Source: Methylobacter sp. KS41 | GTDB lineage: Bacteria; Pseudomonadota; Gammaproteobacteria; Methylococcales; Methylomonadaceae | Direction of reading: 5' to 3' | Assembly (NCBI GenBank): GCA_002862125.1 | Contig: PHSP01000003.1 | Span: forward strand, 1,612,001-1,676,000 | DNA: 64,000 nucleotides | Part shown: positions 48,334 through 56,957 of the stretch, in pieces | How positions within the stretch are numbered: the first letter of the stretch is position 1 | Layout of the letters: the number at the start of each line of letters is the position of its first letter | The notes under the pieces: model-generated | The model's database searches: none | What the model was told of the DNA's origin: nothing | The model's input: the letters and a program-made list of their open reading frames with translations, nothing else | Translations under genes and position numbers: made by a program

Positions 48334-48926
48334 ATGGATATTGGTTACGCTCGCGTCAGCACCCGAGATCAAACTGTTGCGCTTCAGGTTGATGCGCTGA
48401 CGGCGGTGGGATGCGGCAAGGTTTATACGGAAGTCATTAGCGGAGCGGCGACCGAGCGGCCCATATTGGCCAAGCTCCTCGACGAAGTGCGGCCGGGCGA
48501 CATCGTGGTGGTTTGGAAGCTGGATCGACTGGGGCGTTCGCTCAAGCATTTGGTTGAGACCGTCAATCTGCTGTTACAGCAGGATGTTGGTATCAAAAGC
48601 CTGAATGATCCAATTGACACGACCACGCCGCAAGGACGTTTGGTGTTTAATCTTTTCGCCTCCCTGGCTGAATTTGAACGTGATGTGATTCGCGAGCGCA
48701 CCCAAGCCGGTCTTTCCGCCACCCGCGCTCGTGGACGCACAGGGGGCGCCCAAAAGGCTTGCCGCAGCAAGCCCAAGCCACCGCTTGCGCCGCCGAAACG
48801 CTGTACCGTGAAGGCAAGCTCAGCGCACAGCAAATTGCCGAGCACCTGCATATTTCCAAGAGCACTTTATACGCCTATCTCCGCCATCGTGGCGTACCCG
48901 TTGGCGTATCGAGGGCGGTTCGATAG
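48334..48926 (+). pseudogene. Serine resolvase (TniR/invertase-like), frameshifted in a G-run
   Basis: The first 137 codons are an intact resolvase catalytic domain: GYARVSTRDQ with Ser9, VVVWKLDRLGRSLKHL, LFASLAEFERDVIRERT. The frame then fails at the run of five G at 48742-48746, where one G is missing. In the other frame the expected C-terminus continues: GRPKGLPQQAQATACAAETL, KLSAQQIAEHLHISKSTLYA and a TAG at 48924. As written, the frame runs on into the next gene, giving a 333-residue composite. The catalytic domain alone may be made but would lack its DNA-binding domain. A sequencing error in the G-run is an alternative. Confidence 0.85.
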
Positions 48927-48942
48927 AGCCGGGACTTGTCCT

Positions 48943-50260
48943 GTGCCCAGAAAGATCATTTCCGCTGAGATCTTGATCGATTTGGCCCGACGGTTGGCAA
49001 TGCTGTCGGCTCGCAGTCAGGAACGCCGTTTGCTCATAGCGGAAACAGCGCATGCATTTGGCGTTTCCGAGCCGACCTTGTACCGGGCGCTGGCGGAGCG
49101 ATGCCGGCCCAAGGCTCTGCGCCGTGCTGATCGAGGTTCGCCGCGTGCGCTGCCGGCAGAACAGTTAGAGCACTACTGTGAATTGATCGCCGCGATAAAA
49201 GTGCGGACCTCAAATAAGAAAGGCCGACATCTTTCGACCGCCGAGTCGATCCGGCTAATCGAGACGTTCGGTATCGACACCCCCCGACGGACATGTCCAG
49301 GCCCCCGCCGGTACGCTCAACAAGACCACGGTTAATCGCTATCTCAAACACTGGGGTTATGATCGCGTAACGCTTGGACGGCCACCGCCTGCGGTGCGTT
49401 TCCAAGCGGAGCACAGTAATGATTGCTGGCAATTCGATCTATCGCCATCGGACCTCAAGCAAGTCGAAGCGCCCTCTTGGCTACGCCCGGATATGAAGGC
49501 GCCCACCCTCATGCTATTTTCCGTCGTTGATGATCGCAGCGGCGTTGCTTACCAGGAGTACCACTGCGTCTACGGCGAGGATGTCGTAACCGCTTTACGG
49601 TTTCTATTCAACGCCATGGCGGCGAAAGCATCGCCTGACTTTCCGTTGCAAGGCATTCCACTGTTGATTTACATGGACAATGGGCCGGTGGCACGCAGCC
49701 AGTTGTTTCAGCGCGTGATGCGTTACCTTGGCATTGAGGTGCGCACGCACATGCCGGCCGGCAAGCACGGCCGCCGCACCACCGCCCGTTCTAAGGGCAA
49801 GGTTGAGCGCCCGTTCCGCACAGTGAAAGAGATACACGAAACCTTGTATCACTTCCAGAAATCGCGCGATGAGATTGAAGCGAATGCCTGGTTACAGAAT
49901 TTCCTGATTCGCTACAACGCAATGGATCATCGGTCTGAGCCGCACTCACGCACCGAAGATTGGTTGCAGAACCTTCCCGCTGGCGGCATTCGAGCCATGT
50001 GCAGTTGGGAACGTTTTTGCACCTTCGCCCGCAAACCGGAGCGACGCAAGGTTGCAATAGATGCGCGCGTAACGGTGGACGGCACACCGTATGAGGTTGA
50101 TTCTGAATTGGCCGGTGAGGACGTCATGTTGTGCTGGGGATTATTCGACCAAGAGTTGTTTGTCGAGCACGGCGAAAAACGCTTCGGCCCTTACTTGCCG
50201 GTTGGCGGGCCCATTCCGCTGAATCGCTATCACGCTTTCAAAAAATCATCGGCGCAATGA
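48943..50260 (+). pseudogene. IS481/TniA-like DDE transposase, frameshifted in a C-run
   Basis: The N-terminal part (from GTG 48943: PRKIISAEILIDLARRL, AETAHAFGVSEPTLYRALAE) is a helix-turn-helix region. The frame fails at the run of six C at 49280-49285, one C too many. The rest continues in the +1 frame: DGHVQAPAGTLNKTTVNRYL, then the catalytic domain with Asp in CWQFDLSPSD, Asp in IYMDNGPVARS and Glu in KGKVERPFRTVKE, and the C-terminal beta barrel. The catalytic residues are intact, but the protein is made in two pieces. The stop overlaps the ATPase start (ATGA). This is the transposon's main transposase, and the break should disable it unless ribosomes shift frame at the C-run. Confidence 0.85.
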
Positions 50261-51210
50261 CGTGCGGATCGTATCGAGCTATTGGCCAGATCGCCTATTT
50301 TGAAACGACCCAATTACAACAGGCTGTCACCGAACTCAAGCTGGCAATCAAGGACAGCAAGCTCATTGTACTGGCAGGCATGGTTGGCACCGGCGAAACG
50401 ACGATGTTGCAACAAATCCAGGACTTGCTAGAACAAGATAAAGCCATTTTGATTGCCAATTCCTTGGCGTTGGATGTTAGCCAGGTAACGCCGGCAACTT
50501 TGGTACAGACATTATTCAGTGAGCTAGCCATCGACAAGGACGACCCAATGCCTAAAGTGGTGGGGTTGCGGGAACGGGCGTTGCGCGACCTGATCCGCAA
50601 GAGGAAAAAGCCCGTCGCGTTGTTCATTGATGACGCCCATCAACTGCCAACCAAGACCTTGATAGCCCTGAAACGTTTAATGGAAATCGTGCGTAGCGGT
50701 AAAGGTACACTGTCAATAGTCTTGGCAGGACACCCGAAACTCAAAAATGACTTACTTCGGGCCTCAATGGAGGAAATTGGCGCACGGACGGCATTTTTTG
50801 AACTGAACGGCTTCGGGCACGACAAGAAAAAGTATCTGTACTGGTTGCTCGAACAAGTTACGGCGGCAGAAACTAAACTGGAAACCTTAATAACCGAAGC
50901 AGCCGTGACATTGTTATCTGAGAAATTGACGACACCGTTGCAGTTCGAACTGTACCTAACGCGTGCTTTCGTGGAAGCCTTCCGAGTCGGGCAAAAACCG
51001 GTCGATGCCGACACCATTAAAGATATTCTGGCACCTGATCTGGAGGGCTTGGAAGCACGCATGACACGTAACGGTTACAACATCAAGCTGCTGACAGACA
51101 TACTCATCGCCAAACCCAAGGAAATCCGGTCTTTCCTGAACGGTCAGCTACCACCTGAGCGCACGCAGGAACTCCATGATCAATTACTGGCCGCTGGTGT
51201 ACTACTATAA
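50257..51210 (+). CDS. TniB/TnsC-like AAA ATPase with a mutated Walker A
   Basis: This 317-residue ATPase resembles TniB/ExeA-type proteins that help the transposase pick a target. The Walker A site reads GMVGTGETT: Glu47 (codon GAA) replaces the invariant Lys (AAA or AAG). Walker B is intact (VALFIDDAHQL), as are sensor 1 (LSIVLAGHPKLKNDLL) and the R-rich FFELNGFGHDKKKYLYWLL. The ATG overlaps the transposase stop. A single A-to-G change would explain the Glu. Nucleotide binding is expected to be lost, which agrees with the broken transposase next to it. Confidence 0.85.
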   Translation: MTCGSYRAIGQIAYFETTQLQQAVTELKLAIKDSKLIVLAGMVGTGETTMLQQIQDLLEQDKAILIANSLALDVSQVTPATLVQTLFSELAIDKDDPMPKVVGLRERALRDLIRKRKKPVALFIDDAHQLPTKTLIALKRLMEIVRSGKGTLSIVLAGHPKLKNDLLRASMEEIGARTAFFELNGFGHDKKKYLYWLLEQVTAAETKLETLITEAAVTLLSEKLTTPLQFELYLTRAFVEAFRVGQKPVDADTIKDILAPDLEGLEARMTRNGYNIKLLTDILIAKPKEIRSFLNGQLPPERTQELHDQLLAAGVLL

Positions 51211-51240
51211 GCGATAGCGCATAAGCGGCATCTATCGTCA

Positions 51241-51354
51241 TTCTCACTTAATGTGGTTCCTGGCGGATGTTATCGGGCTGTTCTCAATTAATGTGGGCTC
51301 ATTATCATTTAATGTGGTTCTTGATACCCGGATATTCTCAGTTAATGTGGTCCC
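51241..51354 (+). repeat. Four ~20-bp direct repeats at the right transposon end
   Basis: The motif TTCTCANTTAATGTGG(T/G) occurs at 51241, 51281, 51303 (as TATCATTTAATGTGG) and 51335. The fourth copy lies in the right inverted repeat and is mirrored once in the left one. The spacing is irregular (40, about 22 and 32 bp). Clustered 20-bp repeats at one end are typical of transposase-binding sites in Tn7- and Tn5053-like elements. Confidence 0.8.
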
Positions 51355-51404
51355 GAAAAACCGATGTAATCGGTTCCTGCGATTTATATTATCGGGCCGC
51401 CACA
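51326..51404 (-). repeat. Right terminal inverted repeat of the transposon
   Basis: It is the complement of the left end with five mismatches in 79 bp and ends in ACA at 51402-51404. From 51405 to the tRNA gene at 51814 (about 410 bp) I see no supported gene. Confidence 0.88.
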
Positions 51405-51813
51405 AATAGCAACCCAGTTATCAGCTCCACAAATCACAGCGCAGATGCTGATAAAGAAAATATCTTGCAACTGATGCTTCTTTTGTCTGTTTACCCTCGG
51501 GTCTTTAATACTCGAAAAGTGATGAATTATAGATGGTGTAGGTTTTGCAATCATTTAGAATCAAAATGATAGACTTATTACCTCATCTAAATTCTATTTT
51601 CAAGTGTTTTTAAGCACGATTGCCCTGTGCCAAGGTCTCTACATAATTGTTTGAAATTGAAAAATGGTTTACAATGTTCCGATCTTGGGTTGAAAACTTG
51701 CCGCTTCTCGGGACAAAATAGCTTAGTCTTTAAAGACGATAGCATATAAAAGTGCTTATTTACGGTAGGCAAGGAGTCGAAGGTTAGATAGCTTCCTCTT
51801 TCGATAAATAATT

Positions 51814-51889
51814 GGGGTGTTAGCTCAGTTGGTAGAGCAGTGGACTCTTAATCCATAGGTCCAGGGTTCGAGTCCCTGACACCCCACCA
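51814..51889 (+). tRNA. tRNA-Lys (anticodon CTT)
   Basis: This 76-base cloverleaf includes an encoded CCA end. The acceptor arm is GGGGTGT / ACACCCC, the D arm GCTC...GAGC, and the anticodon stem GTGGA / TCCAT with loop CTCTTAA, so the anticodon is CTT (Lys). The T arm is CAGGG TTCGAGT CCCTG. It is followed 28 bp later by the end of a tyrosine integrase gene, so its 3' end is the likely attachment site of the island to its right. No second copy of the 3' end is in the window. Confidence 0.97.
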
Positions 51890-51916
51890 TAAAATCAAAG
51901 GGTTAGATGACTTTTA

Positions 51917-52932
51917 CTAAACCTTTTCTGTTAAGTGTAGTAAATTTGTCACTGCTTTTGAGTTTCCAGCGTATTCTTCCAAGTGCTTGCTGGATAAGTG
52001 GGCATACCGCAAAACCATCGTTAGATCCGCCCATCCACCTAATTCTTTAAGCACATGAAGCGGTGTTCCATTTTGTACATGCCAGCTTGCCCATGTGTGC
52101 CTTAAATCGTGCCAACGAAAATCAGTAATGCCCGCTCGAATTAGAGCCTTTTCCCAGGCATGGTTATTGGCGCGTGTGACCGGATTACCTTTATACGTAA
52201 ATACTGAGTATCATGCTTGCCAATTTGTTGGCGGATAACCGCTAACGCGTCGTTATTCAACGGCACAGCAATAGCTTTTTTGCCCTTCGCTTGATCGGCA
52301 TGAATCCAAGCACAACGGCGTTGCATGTCTATTTGGCCTCATTGCAAACCTGTTACATTGCTTTCACGTAATCCGGTTGACAAAGTAAAACGCACCATTG
52401 CTTTCAAATGCTCTGGCAATTCATGAATTAGCCTGTCTGATTCTTCATGCGACAGCCATCTAACTCTTGTGGCATTCTCTGGAAATAATCTTACGCTGGG
52501 AGTTGAATCCAACCATTCCCAATCCTGCCTCGCTCTATTCAAGATTGAGCGCAGCAATGCCAAAGTTCTATTGACTGTTGCATTACTCACCCCTTCATTT
52601 TGTTTGGCACTTTTTATAGCATCAATCTTGATTTTTGTTATTTCATCGAGCTTGCTATTGTGCAGGTGTGTATGAAGCCAACGCAGTCTTATCTTGTCTG
52701 TTTCAATGCTTTTCTTGTGACTCGATTCAGATAGCCACCTTATTACTGCTTCTTGCCAAGTATGGCGGGGCTTTTCGCCCAAATTTTTAACCCGCCACGC
52801 TTCTGCTTTTAATTGATCATGTAATTCTTGTGCCTCCTGTTTTATTTGAGTCCCAGCAGATTGTTGTACTCTGCGTCCGTCCGGTGTGGTGAACTGAATC
52901 CACCACGTTTCTTTTCGCTTGTAGATTGACAT
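51917..52932 (-). pseudogene. Tyrosine integrase of the tRNA-Lys island, broken twice
   Basis: Read on the minus strand from 52932, the protein has the core-binding domain (SIYKRKETWWIQFTTPDGRR; KIKIDAIKSAKQNEGVSNATV) and the first catalytic Arg (STGLRESNVTGLQ). The next codon is TGA (52339-52341) where GGQIDMQRR-type relatives have Trp (TGG). About 45 codons later the frame shifts (near 52200). Beyond it the other frame gives the rest: [20 protein letters not shown] with His-x-x-Arg and His, and [17 protein letters not shown] with the nucleophile Tyr. All catalytic residues are conserved, so the gene was intact until recently. The stop is at 51917-51919. Confidence 0.88.
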
Positions 52933-53150
52933 GTTTTTTTATCCTCTTGTTCAAGTTCGTCAATCACTTGCAGTTCTCGCCAAGGCTCAGAATAACGCCC
53001 GGACACCCAATCTGCAAGATGTTCTTTGACAAAAATCCAGCACTTGCCCGCTTTCCTTCCTGGCACCTGTCCGGCCCTAGCTTTACGGCGCAAGACTTCG
53101 GGGTTCATTTTAAGAAAGCCGGCGGCTTCATTTAGGTCTAGTGTATTCAT
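52842..53150 (-). CDS. Excisionase-like helix-turn-helix protein
   Basis: This 102-residue protein has an N-terminal winged helix of the excisionase/AlpA type (LDLNEAAGFLKMNPEVLRRKA, RAGQVPGRKAGKCWIFVKEHLADWVSG). The C-terminal 40 residues are polar and disordered. Its 3' end overlaps the integrase start by 91 bp in another frame. Its place directly before the integrase suggests that it controls excision of the island or the integrase promoter. With a broken integrase its excision role is probably lost. Confidence 0.8.
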   Translation of the reverse strand: MNTLDLNEAAGFLKMNPEVLRRKARAGQVPGRKAGKCWIFVKEHLADWVSGRYSEPWRELQVIDELEQEDKKTCQSTSEKKRGGFSSPHRTDAEYNNLLGLK

Positions 53151-53644
53151 AGGTGCAGTGCACTGGATATCGAATGAATCTTACGGAAGCCATTAAACGA
53201 CAGCTCAGTTGGCATAACTGAAAAACTGCTTAACGGGGTTTATATTACGAATTCTGTGCCAACTACCCTACTTATCATACAAAAACATAGATATACGTAA
53301 GCCTTCGTTGATAACCAAAGAAGGGTTAAATACAGCAGGTAGTCGTTCTTGCCATCCGAATTCAGCATAATTTCGATGGTTTTTGGATCGGACAGAGCCC
53401 CCAAATTTCCGGGCCGAGATCATAATCCAGTTTAATGTTTGCTCGTGCTTTTACAGAGCCCTTAGATTCGTTTTGATGATGAAGATTAGGCATAGATTAA
53501 TTGCAGCGATAAAATAATTCGACGAGTTATTTTACTATATATCGATAAAAATAAAATATAAAATATACATATAATGAGATTATTTAAGGGCACAATTAGA
53601 ATAATTTTAATCAAAAATTGCTTTGGTTTTTTTTTGCTGACATT
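53151..53644. other. AT-rich stretch without a supported gene
   Basis: About 490 bp follow the excisionase-like gene. No frame has family resemblance or a good ribosome site. The part at 53510-53640 is strongly AT-rich. Confidence 0.4.
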
Positions 53645-53765
53645 TTGGGGAGTTATTCTTTCGTGATCCCCTTTTCATTAAATATTTGAAGGATATTGGT
53701 AAAGAATATGTGGTTATTCATTAGTTATTCATTGACCGATAAATTAAGCAGCTAAATTTTTGGTG
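53645..53765 (-). pseudogene. Duplicated 5' end of trbA with its upstream region
   Basis: This segment is about 75-80% identical to 54715-54835: the first codons of trbA (the complement of TCTTTCGTGATCCCCTT is shared), the start MNNHIFFTNIL and about 45 bp upstream, including the TTAAGC(A/G)GCTAAA operator-like site. The coding part is broken by a stop. It is a truncated second copy, about 1.1 kb from the intact gene. The 640 bp between it and trbA's 3' end hold no recognised gene, only short minus-strand frames that may be decayed DNA. Confidence 0.7.
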
Positions 53766-54414
53766 CTTTTTTCCTGGTATTTGATGGATTGTATGTCTTG
53801 AATGTACGTTACTGGGTGTCGCTGAATCAAATGGGCGATCAACCCTCGCGCTGGATAACCGGGAACAAGCACCAAGAGATCGTCTGCGTTAAATTTATGG
53901 AGATGCATAAACAAAACATCTGCCACTCTCCAACATTTCCTCTGTACAGTTCTGCGGACAGCATCATCTCCAATCCTGGCAGATAAAAGTTGCACGCGGC
54001 AACACGCAAATTATTCCAGCGAGGGGTGTCAAGTGACTGGAAGCCAGCATCATAAAACGCTGGTTAAGATGCGCAAAAGCCCTATGAGAGAATTGCTTGC
54101 GTGCTTTGAAAAAGGATTGGACACTCGCTTTGCGGGCCAAATCGATTTGATTGGTAAGATGGGCAAAAATGCATTTAATTCAGATTGAACGCTGGCCTTG
54201 ACATTAGGCATCACGATAACTCGTATGATGGGAAAGATCAAAACGCGCTGGTGAATGAATGCGGTGGATGAGAAACGGTATTGCTCTAAGAGCTCAGAAG
54301 TGTGGAGATAGTCAATAAAGTTGATCCATTTTGCATCGTAGTCATGCGAATATTATGCCTTAACCAATTACCTAAAAATTAAATACAAACCCATCATCGA
54401 TGGCTTGTGCAGTA

Positions 54415-54795
54415 TTATTTTTTAACCGTTTCCTGCTTTTTTTTCTTCAGGTGCTCCATGGCATCCTTTGCCCATTGTCTGGCGATGAAAGCTTGATGAG
54501 ACGGCAGTATTAAAGATACCCGCTCATAACCTTCCGCTACGCCTCTGAGTTTACCACCCGTTAAGGCCTCCAGTGATTGTCTATCCAGGTCTGTTTGTTC
54601 AAGAAGTGCGGGTAACGCTGTATCCAGCGCATCGGCTATCTGTTCCATAATCCGCAAAGACGGATTGCCTTTGCCGTTGGTTAAATCACAAATGAAGCCC
54701 ATAGAGACCCCCGATATTTTTGAGAGTTGTTCTTTCGTGATCCCCTTCTCATCAAGAAGACGAAGGATATTGGTAAAAAATATGTGGTTATACAT
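54415..54795 (-). CDS. trbA: TrbA-like repressor of IncP-type plasmids
   Basis: This 126-residue protein has an N-terminal Xre-type helix-turn-helix (ILRLLDEKGITKEQLSKISG, FICDLTNGKGNPSLRIMEQIA). Its C-terminal domain YERVSLILPSHQAFIARQWAKDA is the same one seen at the end of KorA (VTAVLPEHQAFIVKQWEKEA). This shared C-terminus is the mark of TrbA, which represses conjugation genes in RK2/RP4. The length (RK2 TrbA is about 121) fits. A KorB-type operator lies 23 bp upstream. The conjugation genes of the trb region are not in the window. Confidence 0.85.
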   Translation of the reverse strand: MYNHIFFTNILRLLDEKGITKEQLSKISGVSMGFICDLTNGKGNPSLRIMEQIADALDTALPALLEQTDLDRQSLEALTGGKLRGVAEGYERVSLILPSHQAFIARQWAKDAMEHLKKKKQETVKK

Positions 54796-54817
54796 TGGTT
54801 AGTTATTACCCGATAAG

Positions 54818-54830
54818 TTAAGCGGCTAAA
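54818..54830. promoter_or_regulatory. KorB-type operator (OB-like) upstream of trbA
   Basis: TTAAGCGGCTAAA differs at one base from the RK2 KorB operator TTTAGC(G/C)GCTAAA. It lies 23 bp before the trbA start. The same site, one further base changed, is found in the duplicated segment near 53742. Confidence 0.7.
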
Positions 54831-55178
54831 TTTTTTTGTCGTTTTTGATAAAACATTTTCCTTAGTATCACAAGGGAGTTGGCGGCGTTCATTATTGACG
54901 CGCCTGGTATTATAAATGGATTTTTGCCTATCTTACAGAATGGTTTTTTTCTGGCCTGTGGTTGACTCTATGATTCGAATAAACGATACTGACCATTAAT
55001 AATTAAACTCATTATAATGAAATTTATTAACTAAGGTTGCTGTGGCTGAAAGTGAACCGAGTAACAAGTCTCACCACCCATCAACTAAGCTGTATTCACT
55101 GACTGATGATCCATATCGGAACAATTAATGTGTTATTTGCCCTCATCAATCAACTCACAATGACCGTGCGGTGTTCCC

Positions 55179-56021
55179 ATGAGCCTAAATGACAACGCCT
55201 TTCAACAACGGGTCGCTAATTTAGGTCAGCAGGCGTCTGCCCGCTTAAAAGACGCTAAAGTTTATCAACTGCCCCTATGGCCGGAGCCGGCGAGAGGGAT
55301 ACCCAACCCGGTTTTGCGCGGAGCATTATTTGCTGCCGTACAAGGTAAAAACAGGGCGGTTTTTCAGCGTGAGCTTTTAGCTTGTCAGAAAGGGCTGCAA
55401 ATTCGTTTCACAGGCATTCAGTTAGACCAGTCAGACCTTGATGTTTGGGAACAGGCTTTACATTTAGCGAGGCTCCATCCGTTAGGCACACGTTGCGAAT
55501 TTTCCGCGTATAGTTTTTTAAAGGAGTTAGGCCGGAAAACGGGGAAAAGCGAGCATGAGTGGTTAAAAAATTCATTTGCGCGGCTCATGGGTTGCGGGGT
55601 TGAATTAACCAACCAACAAGAACGGAAGACCTATGGCGGGAGTTTGTTAGAGTTCATGCGTGATGATGAGAGTGGCCATTATGTTGTTATTTTCAACCCC
55701 AAGATACTCACTTTCTACGAGGGCGGTTGGACGGCCATTGATTGGCAAGACCGGCAGCTCTTACGTGGAAAGCCTTTAGCGCTATGGCTGCACGGCTACT
55801 TGGCAACACATGCTAAACCGTATCCTATCAAGATAGAGACAATCCGCTCGTTTAGCGGCAGCCGTAATAAGGAAATTAGATGTTTCAAAAGGACGTTGAT
55901 TGCCGCATTAAACGAACTCAAAAAAATAGACTTCATCATGGGTTTTGCTTTTGAGGGCGATAATGTAATCATCGATAAACCCCCCACACCCTCACAACAG
56001 CGCCACCTTTTCAGTCAATAA
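55179..56021 (+). CDS. trfA: TrfA-like plasmid replication initiator
   Basis: This 280-residue protein matches the IncP initiator TrfA: LPLWPEPARGIPNPVLRGALFAA near residue 30, FTGIQLDQSDLDVWEQALHLAR, HPLGTRCEFSAYSFLKELG, and LRGKPLALWLHGYLATHAKPYPIKIETIR with two winged-helix domains. RK2 makes 285- and 382-residue forms; this length fits the short form. TrfA binds iterons at oriV and opens the DNA for DnaB loading. Seven iteron-like repeats start 26 bp after the stop. The gene looks intact although the DNA now sits in a chromosomal island. Replication activity there could harm the host, so repression or decay of partners is expected. Confidence 0.92.
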   Translation: MSLNDNAFQQRVANLGQQASARLKDAKVYQLPLWPEPARGIPNPVLRGALFAAVQGKNRAVFQRELLACQKGLQIRFTGIQLDQSDLDVWEQALHLARLHPLGTRCEFSAYSFLKELGRKTGKSEHEWLKNSFARLMGCGVELTNQQERKTYGGSLLEFMRDDESGHYVVIFNPKILTFYEGGWTAIDWQDRQLLRGKPLALWLHGYLATHAKPYPIKIETIRSFSGSRNKEIRCFKRTLIAALNELKKIDFIMGFAFEGDNVIIDKPPTPSQQRHLFSQ

Positions 56022-56046
56022 ACACAGGAGAGCGGGCTATCCATTT

Positions 56047-56202
56047 CACGGGATACGGGGCACAAAAGCACGGGATACGAGACACAAAAGCACGGGATAC
56101 GAGGCACGGGGCACGGGATACGAGGCACGGATTTCACGGGATACGAGACACAACATTCACGGGATACGGGACACGGGTTTCACGGGATACGAGACACAAA
56201 AA
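56047..56202 (+). repeat. Seven iterons, probable oriV of the captured plasmid
   Basis: Seven copies of a unit with core CACGGGATACG start at 56047, 56069, 56091, 56112, 56135, 56158 and 56181. The period is 21-23 bp, two helical turns. Each core is followed by (A/G)G(A/G)CAC. The unit is not the RK2 iteron (TGACA-type), so this belongs to a different TrfA subgroup. A strongly AT-rich region follows (56203-56458) and could be the melting site. No gene lies in that part. Confidence 0.88.
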
Positions 56203-56458
56203 AAATGTTTGAAATGGCTTGGAGCCCTTACGCAGCAAGAGTTTCAGGATTTCGAAAAAATTAACTAATCTTTTTCTAATCTTTCTTTAATCAAAAGGCG
56301 GCTTATTTTTACGGTTTTAAAGAAAATCGAATAGCGGTAAAAATAAAAACCGGGTAGTGGTTTTACCGAACACATTAAAAGGCTATTTTTTTTGGCTTTG
56401 TAAAATTGTGGTTGTATTACTGTTAGGCTGTCAAACTTCAAATTTATAGGCGGTAAAA

Positions 56459-56812
56459 ATGAAATTAGCGAAACTTTATCAGTTTCCTCAGCACGCGGGT
56501 CGAACCTCATCTACCTCTATCGATCCTTCTGTGGATGCTATTAATACCCAAAATGGTTCATTAAAAACTAAGAGAATTGCAGGGTGGAAAAGGATTATGC
56601 CCTGGACTATTGGGCTAATCTGGTTATTTTTAGGCATGTGTTGGCCTTTGCTTAATTGGTTAGCGGCAATGGATGTGGTTTTCCAGTTTTTAAGGGCGCT
56701 TTATTATTCAAACACACCTGCAGTCCACGCGACTTTACAGGCATCGATACATGGCGTTTTATATATTCTCCTATCACTTTTTGTTTACTTGTATAAACCC
56801 AAGGCATTTTGA
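56459..56812 (+). CDS. kleE: KleE-like stable-inheritance protein
   Basis: This 117-residue protein has a polar N-terminal half and two membrane segments (MPWTIGLIWLFLGMCWPLLNWL and HGVLYILLSLFVYLYK). The segment AMDVVFQFLRALYYSNTPAVHA between them is the pattern I recall from KleE of RK2 (VFxFxxxxYYxNTPGVHA). The gene lies just before korA, as kle genes lie beside korA in IncP plasmids. The molecular function of KleE is unknown. The call rests on recall and position. Confidence 0.68.
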   Translation: MKLAKLYQFPQHAGRTSSTSIDPSVDAINTQNGSLKTKRIAGWKRIMPWTIGLIWLFLGMCWPLLNWLAAMDVVFQFLRALYYSNTPAVHATLQASIHGVLYILLSLFVYLYKPKAF

Positions 56813-56817
56813 GAACA

Positions 56818-56830
56818 TTTAGCCGCTAAA
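56818..56830. promoter_or_regulatory. KorB operator (perfect OB) upstream of korA
   Basis: TTTAGCCGCTAAA is an exact match to the RK2 KorB operator TTTAGC(G/C)GCTAAA. It lies 22 bp before the -35 of the korA promoter. Confidence 0.85.
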
Positions 56831-56851
56831 CAGAAGTTAGCAACAAACAGA

Positions 56852-56880
56852 TTGACTTGTTATAAATGTTTAGCTAAATT
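56852..56880 (+). promoter_or_regulatory. korA promoter with a KorA-type operator over the -10
   Basis: TTGACT (56852-56857) and TAAATT (56875-56880) are spaced by 17 bp. The sequence GTTTAGCTAAAT (56868-56879) overlaps the -10 and matches the RK2 KorA operator GTTTAGCTAAAC in 11 of 12 bases. The same overlap of operator and -10 occurs at RK2 promoters. It supports self-repression of korA-korB with KorB binding upstream. Confidence 0.82.
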
Positions 56881-56957
56881 GATGAACTAACTCGGGTCCC
56901 CTCCATTTTCAACAAATTGGATTTAAGTCATGATTTATATAACCCATGGAATTGTTA

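Larger units (their letters stand above)
45401..51404. mobile_element. 6.0-kb transposon with 79-bp inverted repeats (IS481/TniA-type with ATPase)
   Basis: Both ends start TGT(A/G)GCGGCCCGATAAT. The left 79 bp (45401-45479) and the right 79 bp (51326-51404, complement) match at 74 positions. Inside are a GNAT/DUF1778 toxin-antitoxin pair, an IS1182-family insertion, a serine resolvase, a DDE transposase and an AAA ATPase. The last three are the typical set of TniA/TniB/TniR-like transposons. The right end holds four ~20-bp direct repeats; the left end has one. Flanking 5-mers (CTAGG left, AATAG right) do not match, so no target duplication is seen. Frameshifts and a mutated Walker A suggest it can no longer move by itself. 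Confidence 0.85.

Noticed and set aside
45401-51404. Target-site duplication of the transposon
   Set aside because: The five bases on the left (CTAGG) and right (AATAG) differ, and the IS3 remnant on the left does not resume on the right.
51267-51569. 100-codon frame across the right transposon end
   Set aside because: It reads through the transposase-site repeats and the terminal repeat and has no family resemblance.
53744-54241. Two short minus-strand frames between the trbA copies
   Set aside because: No start sites, no recognised family; possibly decayed transposase or plasmid DNA, but I could not place it.
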